A stretch of DNA of 64,000 nt from UBA6168 sp964423205 (GCA_964423205.1 CAYRDX010000019.1:4626-68625), one strand, 5' to 3'. Numbered from the stretch's first letter, positions 24,775 through 34,082 are shown. The notes: generated from the sequence alone by a model not told the origin. A program made the numbers and translations.

Positions 24775-26043
24775 ATGAAACGGACCTTAACTACCCTATT
24801 ATTCGCATTAATTGTCGTTTTTGGAACAGCGCAGCAAAGCATTTCAAAAAATCAGCAACTGCAAGTTGCCAAAAGTCCTGTAGAGGTTGGCTTCATGCCA
24901 GATAGACTGGCAAGGATTGATGAAAATATCTCCGGTTGGATGGCAGATGGACGATTAAATGGCTGTGTGGTATTGATAGTCAGAAACGGTAAAATCGCTT
25001 ATCACAAGGCATTTGGTTACAATGATGTGGCAAAAAAAGATGCGCTTCGTACTGACCACATTTTCAGAATCGCCTCCCAAACTAAAGCGATAACCAGCGC
25101 TGCAGTGATGATGCTTTATGAGGAAGGTAAATTCCTGCTCGACGACCCCATCTCTTTATACATTCCTGAATTTGCAAAACAACAGGTCTTGGAGAGTTTT
25201 AACGAGGCCGATACCACTTATTCAACTGTTCCTGCAAAATCGGAAGTTACTATCCGCCAACTCCTGACTCATACAGCGGGACTTGGGTACCCGGGGATAG
25301 GCACCAGGGAGGCCCGTGCCATCTACGCAAAAGGTAATGTATCATCCGGTATCGGCGTGGAACCCGGACGATTGCTGGCGGATGATGTAAAAAGAATAGC
25401 CAGGTTACCACTCATGCACCAACCGGGTGAAAAATTCACCTATGGTTACAACATCGACGTTTTGGGATACCTCGTGGAAGTGGTGTCAGGAATGAGCCTT
25501 GACCAGTTTTTTAAAAAGAGAATTTTTGAACCTTTGGGGATGAACGACACTTATTTCTTTTTGCCAAAGGAAAAGCAAAACCGCCTTGTTAACCTGTTTG
25601 AGGAAAAACAGAGAAAACTTTCAGTGGCTACAAACCTTGATTATCCGCTTACAGATGGGACTTACTTTTCTGGCGGAGCAGGTCTGTCCTCTACCGCACT
25701 GGATTATGCCAAGTTTTTGCGAATGATGCTGAATGAGGGTGAATACAATGGTAAGCGGCTTTTATCCCGTCATACGGTGCGCCTAATGACTATGAATCAA
25801 ATCGGGGACTTATTCAACGGCAACAACAAATTCGGATTGGGTTTCGGAGTGATTGAAGAAAAAGGCAGCACTTTATTACCAACACCCAAAGGCGTATATG
25901 AATGGGGTGGTGCATTTTCAACTACCTATTGGGCTGACCCGACTGAAAACCTCGTAGGAATTATTTACAGGCAACTCTGGGGTACCACACAACGTGAAAT
26001 TCCAAATAAATTCAAAGTTCTGGTTTATCAGTCTTTAAAATAA
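24775..26043 (+). CDS. Serine hydrolase, beta-lactamase/class C PBP family
   Basis: A 422-residue exported protein from the start at 24775 (MKRTLTTLLFALIVV), with a signal peptide ending near GTAQ. The class C beta-lactamase fold is shown by the SxxK motif SQTK at residues 101-104, the Tyr-x-Asn type motif in FTYGYN, and the third box YEWGGAFSTTYW near the C-terminus. EGKFLLDDPISLYIPEF and LLTHTAGLG are typical of the esterase/peptidase branch rather than true beta-lactamases. It could act on D-amino-acid peptides or esters. The substrate is not inferable. It converges with the ccoH end, 4 bases apart. Confidence 0.88.
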   Translation: MKRTLTTLLFALIVVFGTAQQSISKNQQLQVAKSPVEVGFMPDRLARIDENISGWMADGRLNGCVVLIVRNGKIAYHKAFGYNDVAKKDALRTDHIFRIASQTKAITSAAVMMLYEEGKFLLDDPISLYIPEFAKQQVLESFNEADTTYSTVPAKSEVTIRQLLTHTAGLGYPGIGTREARAIYAKGNVSSGIGVEPGRLLADDVKRIARLPLMHQPGEKFTYGYNIDVLGYLVEVVSGMSLDQFFKKRIFEPLGMNDTYFFLPKEKQNRLVNLFEEKQRKLSVATNLDYPLTDGTYFSGGAGLSSTALDYAKFLRMMLNEGEYNGKRLLSRHTVRLMTMNQIGDLFNGNNKFGLGFGVIEEKGSTLLPTPKGVYEWGGAFSTTYWADPTENLVGIIYRQLWGTTQREIPNKFKVLVYQSLK

Positions 26044-26047
26044 GAAT

Positions 26048-26488
26048 TCAGAAGAGGAAAGTCTGCTCTTTGTAAAATGGCGTGCCATCTCCCTGCCAGT
26101 CGATTTTCACCGTCCATTTTCCCGGAGTAAACCGGGTAAGGTCAAACCCCATTATATTTTCACTATTGACTTCGATGCCAGAAGTAACGTCTTTCGATTT
26201 ATCGTCTGCACGGTAGAACCAAACCGTGCCTGTGACTGAAGTAAAGTCCTTCGGGAATTCCAAAGTCAAAGTTTGTTTGGTTGCATCAAGCGTTAATTCA
26301 AGGTCCTTAGCCAGTTTACTGGTATTGGAGAGTTTATCAATATGCGTCTGATATTGAAGGTCTTTGTCGTAGTAATCATCAACAACAAGGCTATTGTCGA
26401 GTGTTTTGGAATACATGACCATCACAACCATGATGATGGCAAATGAGATGTAAAAGATGGCTATTCCACTACCCCAGTTGAGTTTCAT
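26048..26488 (-). CDS. ccoH: FixH/CcoH family cbb3 oxidase assembly protein
   Basis: A 146-residue protein with one N-terminal membrane helix (GIAIFYISFAIIMVVMVM) and a periplasmic FixH-like domain. The TLEFPKDF and TVWFYRADDKS segments and the final GKWTVKIDW resemble FixH proteins. CcoH/FixH stabilises the assembling cbb3 oxidase. It is the last gene of the cco run, 23 bases after ccoG. Confidence 0.87.
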   Translation of the reverse strand: MKLNWGSGIAIFYISFAIIMVVMVMYSKTLDNSLVVDDYYDKDLQYQTHIDKLSNTSKLAKDLELTLDATKQTLTLEFPKDFTSVTGTVWFYRADDKSKDVTSGIEVNSENIMGFDLTRFTPGKWTVKIDWQGDGTPFYKEQTFLF

Positions 26489-26511
26489 TTCTCGTTGATT
26501 AAAAAACTAAA

Positions 26512-27936
26512 TTAACGGATGGGCCCAAGGAAATTGGTTTTGGCCTTTTCTATCAATTTGTCACCTGAATACACCTCCAACTCTAATTTTGTTTTGTGGC
26601 CATCGACTTCATTCAATGGCAAATCGATAAAAAATATGCCTTTTACATGCCCATTTTTGGGTGCAATTACATTAACCTGCTGCCCAACCAGACGGATGTT
26701 GGCATTTTTTCCAACTATACGAAAACTCAGGTTTTCGATATCCTTCGATGTTTTATTGATGACTTCCCAATTGTACAAATTGCTCAATGTATTATCATCC
26801 ACTTTCTGGAAGAGTTGGCCGGGTGTACGCAAAATGACAGCTTCGACCTGGGTCCTCGTTGCAAACAAAAATGCCTGAAGCGTAATCAGAGCAAGCAGAA
26901 CCGCAGTGTATCCCAAAACACGGGGAGTAAAAATCTTCCTTACACCATCTTCGACTCCCTTCTGACTGTCATACCTGATTAGACCTTTTGGCCTGTCTAC
27001 TTTTACCATCACTTCATCACAGGCATCGATGCAGGCAGTGCAATTGACACATTCGAGTTGGGTACCATTGCGAATGTCTATTCCCGTTGGGCATACCTGT
27101 ACGCATAAATTGCAATCCACGCAATCACCACGCACCTGTGCCTCCTGGGTTTTTGCACTCTTCCGGATTTTCCCGCGTGGTTCACCCCGGATAAAGTCAT
27201 AAATCACCACAATGGATTCTGGCACCAATAATACACCCTGTAATCGTCCGTAAGGACAAATTGTGGTACAAACTTGTTCCCTGAGAAAGGCAAATACGCC
27301 ATAAAACAATCCTGAAAAAATAATCATGGCGATAAAACCAACTATATGTTCGCTGATTGGATCACCCATGATCTTTATTACCTCATCCACACCAATAATG
27401 TAGCTAAGAAAAGTGTTGGACACTATTACTGCTATCGCAAAAAATATCGCGTGTTTCAGCGTTTTTTTGAAAATCTTCCCGTTGGTCCAGCCGGATTGGT
27501 CCAGTTTTCTTTGCTGATTAGCATCCCCTTCAATCCAGTATTCAATCCTTCGGAACACCATCTCCATAAAGACGGTTTGGGGGCACACCCAACCGCAAAA
27601 CAATCGGCCATAAACAACCGTAAAGAGCACGATAAACACCATCAGTGTTACCATTGCTAATGCAAACAAATGGATATCCTGAGGTGTAAATACAATTCCA
27701 AAGATGATGAATTTGGCCTCCAATACATTGAATAACATCAATGGTTCGCCGCCAATCTTAATAAATGGAGCGCCGAAAAGGAAAAGAAGCATGAGCCAGG
27801 AGGCCCATTTCCTGGCATTGTAAAACCGGCCTCTTGGCTTTTTCGGATAAATCCAGATTCTCCTGCCTTCCTTATCTACCGTTGCTAATTTATCGCGGTA
27901 TTCTTCTGTAATGTTTTCTGTTTTTATGTCAGTCAT
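26512..27936 (-). CDS. ccoG: Cytochrome c oxidase accessory protein CcoG (4Fe-4S, RdxA/FixG family)
   Basis: A 474-residue inner-membrane protein with several helices and two cytoplasmic [4Fe-4S] ferredoxin motifs at about 270-310 (CVDCNLCVQVCPTGID and CVNCTACIDACDE). Further cysteines lie in GRLFCGWVCPQT and TTICPYGRLQG. The C-terminal IG-fold domain (about 360-474) is typical of CcoG. The family has a cupric reductase role in copper delivery to the CuB site of cbb3 oxidase. It lies between ccoP and ccoH, the standard order in Bacteroidota. Confidence 0.93.
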   Translation of the reverse strand: MTDIKTENITEEYRDKLATVDKEGRRIWIYPKKPRGRFYNARKWASWLMLLFLFGAPFIKIGGEPLMLFNVLEAKFIIFGIVFTPQDIHLFALAMVTLMVFIVLFTVVYGRLFCGWVCPQTVFMEMVFRRIEYWIEGDANQQRKLDQSGWTNGKIFKKTLKHAIFFAIAVIVSNTFLSYIIGVDEVIKIMGDPISEHIVGFIAMIIFSGLFYGVFAFLREQVCTTICPYGRLQGVLLVPESIVVIYDFIRGEPRGKIRKSAKTQEAQVRGDCVDCNLCVQVCPTGIDIRNGTQLECVNCTACIDACDEVMVKVDRPKGLIRYDSQKGVEDGVRKIFTPRVLGYTAVLLALITLQAFLFATRTQVEAVILRTPGQLFQKVDDNTLSNLYNWEVINKTSKDIENLSFRIVGKNANIRLVGQQVNVIAPKNGHVKGIFFIDLPLNEVDGHKTKLELEVYSGDKLIEKAKTNFLGPIR

Positions 27937-27974
27937 GAATGCGGAACATTTATAAACCCGCCCAAGCTATTAAG

Positions 27975-28937
27975 TTATTGCGTCTTTTGAGGTTCCGCGG
28001 CTGTCGTCTTAGTTGTGTCCTGTACAGCGCTGGTATCTGCTGCCGGAGCTTCAGGGATCCATAAATCACCTTGTGGAGCTTTGGGATTAGGTGGATTACT
28101 TCCCTGTAGGGATAATATATAACTGGATACGAGTTGCATATCACTTGGTCTGATAATGCTCTTCCAGGGCTGCATACCCTTTTCAATTACTCCATCACTT
28201 ATAATTGTGAAAACATTTTTCATACTTCCGCCATGAAGCCAATACTCATCTGTCAGATTTGGACCGATAATATTCCCTTCACCATTGTTACCGTGACAAG
28301 CAACGCAATTCGCCATATATACGGCTTTCCCTGCTTCCAGGTCTTCAGGACTGGTCTGTTGAACAACATTATCCGCATTGATATTATCGGCTTGCAATGC
28401 TTTATAGGCTTCAATAGAAGCAGTAGCTTTTTCGACAGAAATTGTGTATTCCTGAATAAGGTCAGGCCCACCGGCTATGTGATAATAACCCATGTAAACC
28501 GCCGAGAAAATGATGGTCACATAGAACATCCAAAGCCACCATGGTGGCAGACGGTTATCCAACTCTTTGATTCCATCATAGTTGTGGTCAAGTAAGATAT
28601 CTTTTTCTTGCTCGACAGGTACTGCCTTTGTCATGTACTTCTCAAGTCGTTTCCATACAGATGGCTGAGGCTGGCGAAAGGCCTCAACTATTTCTTCAAT
28701 TCCTTTTTCTTTGAGCAACTTTAACTCTTCCAGCCTGGCCATGGCATTGAAAAGGCGCACCACTGCAAACAATGCCATTAATACAACAATACCTCCAACC
28801 ACCAGGGTTAAGTTACCGATGACTCCTTCCCAGAAGTTAGGTTCCGGAACAACTGGCGTTGCTTCCTGTGCAAAACTGACAACAGCTGACAACATTACCG
28901 GGAGGACCAGAATCAGTTTACTGAATATATTTTTCAT
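27975..28937 (-). CDS. ccoP: cbb3-type cytochrome c oxidase subunit III (CcoP), monoheme form
   Basis: A 320-residue protein with an N-terminal signal or helix (ending SFAQ), a second membrane helix near 35-60, a third near 130-155 (PPWWLWMFYVTIIFSAVYMG), and one cytochrome c domain with CVACH around residue 212. Proteobacterial CcoP carries two CxxCH motifs, whereas only one is present here. The FNAMARLEEL and LDHNYDGIKELDN segments are conserved in cbb3 N-terminal domain proteins. The C-terminal 35 residues are low-complexity (Ala, Pro, Thr, Gln). It passes electrons from soluble donors to the CcoN catalytic subunit. Confidence 0.92.
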   Translation of the reverse strand: MKNIFSKLILVLPVMLSAVVSFAQEATPVVPEPNFWEGVIGNLTLVVGGIVVLMALFAVVRLFNAMARLEELKLLKEKGIEEIVEAFRQPQPSVWKRLEKYMTKAVPVEQEKDILLDHNYDGIKELDNRLPPWWLWMFYVTIIFSAVYMGYYHIAGGPDLIQEYTISVEKATASIEAYKALQADNINADNVVQQTSPEDLEAGKAVYMANCVACHGNNGEGNIIGPNLTDEYWLHGGSMKNVFTIISDGVIEKGMQPWKSIIRPSDMQLVSSYILSLQGSNPPNPKAPQGDLWIPEAPAADTSAVQDTTKTTAAEPQKTQ

Positions 28938-28973
28938 AACAGGTAGTTATTCGATTTAAAGTTTTGTTTTGAA

Positions 28974-29138
28974 TTAATCATCTTCATCCAAAGGCAGATT
29001 CGACATTTTGTCGAGAAATTCCTTTTTCCTGGTCAGAATCCAAATGGATGTAATGACAAAAACTGCGAAGAAAACCACGAGAAGCCCTGAGGCCAGCCAA
29101 TTCAGATTTTCAACCGATTGAAGAATATACTTGAACAT
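28974..29138 (-). CDS. ccoQ: CcoQ-like small membrane subunit
   Basis: A 54-residue protein read from ATG at 29138 (MFKYILQSVENLNWL) to TAA at 28974-28976. It has one membrane helix (ASGLLVVFFAVFVITSIWIL), a short basic RKKEF segment and an acidic tail ending LDEDD. Size, topology and position between ccoNO and ccoP match CcoQ/FixQ, which stabilises the cbb3 complex. Sequence conservation in this family is low, so the call relies mostly on context. Confidence 0.8.
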   Translation of the reverse strand: MFKYILQSVENLNWLASGLLVVFFAVFVITSIWILTRKKEFLDKMSNLPLDEDD

Positions 29139-29162
29139 CTTTTCAATTAATAATTTGCACTA

Positions 29163-31301
29163 TTATTTTTTGGTGATGGAAGCTTCGTGATCCACCCCAA
29201 GTTTTTGCAGGAATGCTATCAAAGCCACTATTTCCTTGTTTTCAACATTTTCCTGCATGACTCCTTCAGCTTTTAGAGCTTTAGCAATCCTTCCAGCTTG
29301 AACTCTAAGGTCATCCACGGCAATAGCATCATAGCCCTCCTGATACGGAGTTCCAAGCATACGCAAAGCGCGTATCTTAGCTGGAGTACCAGATACATCC
29401 AGGTCATTTATGGCAAGCCAAGGATAAGGAGGCATTATAGAACCGGGAGATGTACTGCGCGGGTCAATCATGTGATTGTAATGCCAGCTATCTGATTTTT
29501 TCATCTTTCCTACGCCTGAACGAGCGAGATCCGGCCCATTGCGTTTTGAACCCCATAGGAAAGGCCTGTCATAGATAAACTCACCGGATTTGGAATATTC
29601 ACCATAGCGCTCAGTTTCGAAGCGAAGTGGGCGAACCATTTGAGAATGGCATCCCATACAACCCTCCCGAACGTATATGTCGCGTCCTTCCAGTTCCAGT
29701 GGCGTATAAGGTTTAACAGTTTCTATTTTCGGTGTATTTTCGTCAACCACCGCCATAGGTACAATCTGAACGATACCACCTATTGAAACTACCACAAGGC
29801 TGATAACCAACATCTGAATAGGACGACTCTCTATCCAACGGTGCCAGTGTTCGCTTTTATGTGTAACGTAGGTAACTCTTGCAGGTGCCTCAGCAGCCTC
29901 ATTGGCTTCGAGTTTGCCCTGGCCCGCTGTCTTGAGAATGTTATAAATAGCCAGGATAATACCGGCGATGTACATTAATCCACCAAAAGCCCTTATGGCG
30001 TACATTGGCGCCAGTTGGGTTACCGTCTCCAGGAAGTTCGGATACACCAGGAATCCGTCTGGCGTAAAGGCCCGCCACATGAGGTTTTGAACAACAGCTC
30101 CCCAATACATTGGAATAGCGTAGAAAATAATACCCAGAGTTCCTAACCAGAAATGGATGTTGGCGATTTTTGTGGAAAACAATTGGGTCTTGAAAATTCT
30201 CGGTATCAACCAATACAAAATTCCAAAGGTCAACATACCGTTCCAACCCAAAGCACCGATATGTACGTGTCCGATTGTCCAGTCTGAATAGTGCGTTACA
30301 GCATTCCAGCTTTTTATGGACATCATTGGGCCTTCGAATGTGGACATACCATAAGCAGTCACGGCCACAACCATAAATTTCAAAATAGGATCGGTTCTGA
30401 CTTTATCCCATGCACCACGCAGAGTGAGCAAACCGTTGAGCATACCACCCCAAGAGGGAGCAATCAACATCAGCGAAAACACCATACCTAAGGACTGAAC
30501 CCAATTAGGTAGCGAAGTATACAGCAAGTGGTGAGGGCCTGCCCAGATGTAAATAAAAATCAATGCCCAAAAGTGAATAATAGAAAGCCGGTAAGAGTAT
30601 ACAGGACGATTAGCGGCTTTAGGAAGGAAGTAATACATCAATCCGAGATAGGATGTAGTGAGGAAAAATCCTACGGCATTGTGAGCATACCACCATTGGA
30701 CCAAGGCCTCCTGGACACCTGCAAAAACACCATACGCATGCCCCAAACTTGTGGGAATGGCTATATTCCTGACTACATGCAACATGGTAATAGTAATCCA
30801 GGTAGCGATGTAAAACCATATTGCAACGTATAAATGCTCCTCACGTCTTTTCAGGATGGTTCCAAACATGTTGATGCCAAAAACGACCCAAACCAATGCA
30901 ATAGCAACATCGATTGGCCATACCAGTTCCGCATACTCGCCACTGCTGGTAACGCCAAGCGGGAGTGTAAGAGCCGCACTGACTATGATAAGTTGCCAGC
31001 CCCAAAAGTGAATATTGCTCAACACATCACTGAACATCCTTGCTTTCAACAGGCGTTGCAAAGAGTAATATACTCCCATAAAAATGCCATTACCCACGAA
31101 AGCGAAAATCACAGCATTGGTATGCAATGGACGTAAACGGCCAAAGGTTAACCAGGGAATTTCAAAATTCATTACAGGGAAGACGAGTTGCAGGGCTATC
31201 ACCAAGCCTACAAGCATACCAACAATTCCCCAAAGCATCGTCGCATAAGAGAATTTCTTTACGATGGAATTGTCGTAGTGAAATCGTTCTAAAGATGTCA
31301 T
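29163..31301 (-). CDS. ccoN: cbb3-type cytochrome c oxidase, fused subunits I and II (CcoNO)
   Basis: A 712-residue fusion. Residues 1-480 are the heme-copper catalytic subunit CcoN with twelve hydrophobic helices. Conserved histidine-bearing segments include RLRPLHTNAVIFAF, WWYAHNAVGFFLT, GPHHLLY, and HYSDWTIGHVHIGALGWNG. A short linker leads to a membrane helix at about 490-512 and the CcoO monoheme domain. CMGCHSQMVRPL is near residue 546, followed by GPDLARSG and STSPGSIMPPYPWL, whose Met is the distal heme ligand. The complex reduces oxygen with high affinity and pumps protons. Fusion of N and O is usual in Bacteroidota. Confidence 0.95.
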   Translation of the reverse strand: MTSLERFHYDNSIVKKFSYATMLWGIVGMLVGLVIALQLVFPVMNFEIPWLTFGRLRPLHTNAVIFAFVGNGIFMGVYYSLQRLLKARMFSDVLSNIHFWGWQLIIVSAALTLPLGVTSSGEYAELVWPIDVAIALVWVVFGINMFGTILKRREEHLYVAIWFYIATWITITMLHVVRNIAIPTSLGHAYGVFAGVQEALVQWWYAHNAVGFFLTTSYLGLMYYFLPKAANRPVYSYRLSIIHFWALIFIYIWAGPHHLLYTSLPNWVQSLGMVFSLMLIAPSWGGMLNGLLTLRGAWDKVRTDPILKFMVVAVTAYGMSTFEGPMMSIKSWNAVTHYSDWTIGHVHIGALGWNGMLTFGILYWLIPRIFKTQLFSTKIANIHFWLGTLGIIFYAIPMYWGAVVQNLMWRAFTPDGFLVYPNFLETVTQLAPMYAIRAFGGLMYIAGIILAIYNILKTAGQGKLEANEAAEAPARVTYVTHKSEHWHRWIESRPIQMLVISLVVVSIGGIVQIVPMAVVDENTPKIETVKPYTPLELEGRDIYVREGCMGCHSQMVRPLRFETERYGEYSKSGEFIYDRPFLWGSKRNGPDLARSGVGKMKKSDSWHYNHMIDPRSTSPGSIMPPYPWLAINDLDVSGTPAKIRALRMLGTPYQEGYDAIAVDDLRVQAGRIAKALKAEGVMQENVENKEIVALIAFLQKLGVDHEASITKK

Positions 31302-31311
31302 GTTTTACTTG

Positions 31312-31494
31312 TTAATGGTCCGTTTTATTGTTGTTTTTCTTTTGTTCGTCGGGGATTTCGTCGTCAAATAATATCCTTACAGAAGGTGTATAATCGTCGT
31401 CATACTGACCTGATTTTACTGCCCAAATGAATGCTGCCAGAAATCCAACAGCCACAATGAGGCTAAGTGATATCAATAGAAAAATTACCTTCAT
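31312..31494 (-). CDS. ccoS: cbb3 oxidase maturation protein CcoS
   Basis: A 60-residue protein with one N-terminal membrane helix (FLLISLSLIVAVGFLAAFIWAV), the family's SGQYDDDYTP motif directly after it and an acidic-then-basic tail. CcoS helps insert heme b and CuB into CcoN. It is the first gene of the cco unit seen here. The copper ATPase gene ccoI, often found just upstream, is not present in this window. Confidence 0.9.
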   Translation of the reverse strand: MKVIFLLISLSLIVAVGFLAAFIWAVKSGQYDDDYTPSVRILFDDEIPDEQKKNNNKTDH

Positions 31495-31510
31495 TTAACT
31501 TGAGGAATCA

Positions 31511-31567
31511 ACCGGGAACTTGGAGACCCGGTCGAAAACGTTTCAGAAATAGTATATGGCAAATATA
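31511..31567 (-). promoter_or_regulatory. Leader of the cco operon: -7 box and hairpin
   Basis: On the minus strand a TATATTTG box (TAnnTTTG) occupies 31560-31567, but no TTG lies at the expected -33 distance. Downstream, between the predicted start site near 31553 and the ccoS ATG at 31494, is an inverted repeat ACCGGG (31511-31516) / CCCGGT (31527-31532) with a 10-base loop. It would fold as a GC-rich leader hairpin. Confidence 0.4.
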
Positions 31568-31621
31568 GCAGCGTAATTTTATTTACCGCCATTATAGTAA
31601 AGCTAATGTTACGTTACTCAC

Positions 31622-31635
31622 ATAATAATTATTAT
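31622..31635. promoter_or_regulatory. Perfect AT palindrome between TauE gene and cco operon
   Basis: ATAATAATTATTAT is a perfect 14-base palindrome, 55 bases upstream of the cco -7 box and 22 bases after the TauE stop. It may be a regulator site. AT-only palindromes also arise by chance, so confidence is low. Confidence 0.25.
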
Positions 31636-31657
31636 AAAAATCCGGTTTGCAGGAGTT

Positions 31658-32434
31658 TCAAATGATACCTAATCCTAAAAGCAAAGCGATCGTGCAAAGC
31701 ATTACGGAAACAATGATTTGTACAATTTGCAGGGTGACCTTCTTTAAAAGCCCTTTCCCAATATATGCTCCCAAAAATGCCGATAAAACGGCCGCTATTA
31801 ATAAACTAAGCTGTTCATTCAGATTGCCAGAAAAGACGTGTCCGGCATACATTGCGATTCTGGTAGTATCCACTAAACACGCAATGATTACACCCGAGGC
31901 AATAAATGCTTCTTTACTGAGTCCGTACTTGATTAAAAACGCACTTCTCAAAGCACCCTGGTGCCCGGATAATCCTCCAAAAAAACCGCTAAACAAACCA
32001 CCCACCGGAAGCCATTTCTTATCCAAAGAAAGCCGGTTAAACGATGGAAGGATTTCCAGAATCGTAAAAATTATGATTAGAAGAGCAATGACGACTTTGA
32101 CTGGGGACGCTTCTGCCTGAAATCCACCAATGGAGTAATGCCATGAATCTGGTTGAAGTCCAGATAAAAGCACTAATAGCCAAGCTCCAAAGAAAGCTGC
32201 AACTATTGCAGGCAGACCAAATTTCAGCACTACTTCCTTGTCGGCATGTCTGCCTAGTAGAAAGAGTTTAAAAATGTTATTGAGTAAATGGACAATAGCT
32301 GTTAAACTGATAGCGATTTCGACTGGAAAAAAGAAGGCAAAAGCTGGCATGAGCAGAGTGCCCAGTCCGAACCCTGAAAAAAGAGTCAGCCCGGAGGCAA
32401 TAAAAGCAACAAGGCAAATGATGATGAATTCCAA
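31658..32434 (-). CDS. Sulfite exporter TauE/SafE family membrane protein
   Basis: A 258-residue inner-membrane protein with about eight helices, matching TauE/SafE anion transporters. VAFIASGLTLFSGFGLGTLL at the start and GGLFSGFFGGLSGHQGALRS in the middle correspond to the repeated GxG-type half motifs of the family. Substrates in the family are sulfite, sulfonates or other organic anions and cannot be predicted here. It starts 42 bases after nosY on the same strand, which suggests that it belongs to the nos transcription unit. It ends 163 bases before ccoS. Confidence 0.87.
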   Translation of the reverse strand: MEFIIICLVAFIASGLTLFSGFGLGTLLMPAFAFFFPVEIAISLTAIVHLLNNIFKLFLLGRHADKEVVLKFGLPAIVAAFFGAWLLVLLSGLQPDSWHYSIGGFQAEASPVKVVIALLIIIFTILEILPSFNRLSLDKKWLPVGGLFSGFFGGLSGHQGALRSAFLIKYGLSKEAFIASGVIIACLVDTTRIAMYAGHVFSGNLNEQLSLLIAAVLSAFLGAYIGKGLLKKVTLQIVQIIVSVMLCTIALLLGLGII

Positions 32435-32476
32435 TCAGAACTTTTTTAGCTAGTTGAATTCAGTTCCTGATTATTT

Positions 32477-33259
32477 TCAAAAGTCTTTTGTTCGGGCTAT
32501 CCGGCCAATACCTAATGCAGGAACAAACATCCACAATATCAACACCCCAATTGCAGCTACCAGCCCCAAATCAGTTCCCAGAAAATTTCTAAAAACGGCG
32601 CCTGTGAAACCCATGAGTGCTGAAATGTCCAGTTTCAGCATGATGAGGATTCTCGACAGATCGATTGGGTTAAACATAGAAACAAATAAGGCGAAGCGTT
32701 CCAGAGGATAATCTGCCATCATTGACATGCTCAAGAGCAACAATCCATCATAAATCACTGCAAAAAACAACCACACCAAAATGGCATATCCAAATCCCTT
32801 TATTCGGTTTTCATTTTTCATGGCTATGGCAAAGGCCATCCCTGAAAAGATAAATGACAAAAGGACACCGGTAAGCAGCAAAACAAGAGCATTAGAGGCT
32901 TGCGGGGAACCAAAAACTCCATAAATTAAAAGTGGAGTACCTGTCCCAATCAGCCAGCTCAGTGCAAGTGATGCTGAAACTCCCAAATATTGACCGAAGA
33001 AAATGCTCGTCCTTTTGATGGGTTGAGCTAATAAGAGCTCAATGAATTCACGGGAATTATAGAAATACATCACGCCAAAGATGGTTGCTATAAGGGGACA
33101 AAGCATAAGTACGATGTTCATCAAACTGATTACAACCTTTGGCAGGTCACTGCTCAGAGCGAGCAAAGAGAAAGAGAAAACCAGGTAAAATGCAGTATAC
33201 ACATAGGCCCAACGGCTTCTCGACAAATCATAAAAACTATATTTCAGAATCTTAAACAT
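32477..33259 (-). CDS. nosY: NosY, ABC transporter permease of the nitrous oxide reductase cluster
   Basis: A 260-residue membrane protein with six hydrophobic helices (for example VVISLMNIVLMLCPLIATIFGVMYF and the C-terminal VAAIGVLILWMFVPALGIG). The YNSREFIELLLAQPIKRTSIFFG loop is typical of NosY-like ABC-2 permeases. NosD, NosF and NosY together supply a sulfur species or otherwise enable CuZ cluster assembly on NosZ in the periplasm. It directly follows nosF (5-base gap). Confidence 0.92.
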   Translation of the reverse strand: MFKILKYSFYDLSRSRWAYVYTAFYLVFSFSLLALSSDLPKVVISLMNIVLMLCPLIATIFGVMYFYNSREFIELLLAQPIKRTSIFFGQYLGVSASLALSWLIGTGTPLLIYGVFGSPQASNALVLLLTGVLLSFIFSGMAFAIAMKNENRIKGFGYAILVWLFFAVIYDGLLLLSMSMMADYPLERFALFVSMFNPIDLSRILIMLKLDISALMGFTGAVFRNFLGTDLGLVAAIGVLILWMFVPALGIGRIARTKDF

Positions 33260-33264
33260 AAGTT

Positions 33265-34053
33265 CTAGAGTTGAATATCTGACTTTGACAATTCATTGGT
33301 GAACTTCTCATTCTTTGAAGCTTTGCCGTTTGAACTTGCCCGCAATTGATTTCTTTCGTTTTCGAGTAAAGTGGCAATGGCTTCCTCCACATTGCCGCCT
33401 TTATAAGTAGTAAGAAGTTGCGAAGTAGTACCCCGGAAATGAATATCACCCTCCAAAAGGAAAATGATCTCATCTGCCAGATCTTCAACAAGACTCATAA
33501 CATGCGTGGTAATCAATATAATTTTACCCCGCTGCGATTCCCTTTTTATGAAAGCTTTTAGTTTGACGATTGATACTGGATCGAGGCCAGCAGTGGGTTC
33601 GTCCAAAATCAAAATTGGGCAGTCATCCTGGAATGTGATGAGTAGATTAACCTTTTGCCTGGTCCCGCCTGAAAGATTAGATAGCTTTTGTGTCAGGAAT
33701 GGAGTTATTCCAAAGTTTTCTATCAAATCGTTATCAAGGCTACAGTCTTCCCGCAAATCCATAACCATCTTGAATAATTCATTCACAGTTAGATTTTCAG
33801 GAAATCTCGCAATTTGAGGTAGATATGCAATGCGTTTTCTGTAGAGCCATTTTCCGATGACACCTTCACCATCAATTTTTATATCGCCCCTGTTAGGAAC
33901 CACCATTCCGAGAATAGACTTGATCATGGTAGTTTTTCCGGAGCCATTTGGTCCAAGTATGGCGTAAACTCCCGGTTCCGTGAAATCGAGATTGATATCT
34001 CTCAGAACATGATTACGGCCAAATGATTTCGATAAATTGATGATTGACAGCAT
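33265..34053 (-). CDS. nosF: NosF, ABC transporter ATP-binding protein
   Basis: A 262-residue ATPase from the start at 34053 (MLSIINLSKSFG). An in-frame ATG at 34074 would add seven residues and is less like the family. Walker A is GPNGSGKTT, the ABC signature LSGGTRQK, and Walker B CPILILDEPTAGLDP followed by the H-loop TTHVM. The C-terminal extension after residue 225 is polar. It energises the NosDFY complex needed for CuZ assembly. It lies between nosD and nosY. Confidence 0.93.
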   Translation of the reverse strand: MLSIINLSKSFGRNHVLRDINLDFTEPGVYAILGPNGSGKTTMIKSILGMVVPNRGDIKIDGEGVIGKWLYRKRIAYLPQIARFPENLTVNELFKMVMDLREDCSLDNDLIENFGITPFLTQKLSNLSGGTRQKVNLLITFQDDCPILILDEPTAGLDPVSIVKLKAFIKRESQRGKIILITTHVMSLVEDLADEIIFLLEGDIHFRGTTSQLLTTYKGGNVEEAIATLLENERNQLRASSNGKASKNEKFTNELSKSDIQL

Positions 34054-34082
34054 ATTAATACGTTTACTCAGCATGATATTTT

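Noticed and set aside
31495..31657. FNR/CRP-type operator for the cbb3 operon
   Set aside because: No TTGAT-N4-ATCAA or close variant is present on either strand.
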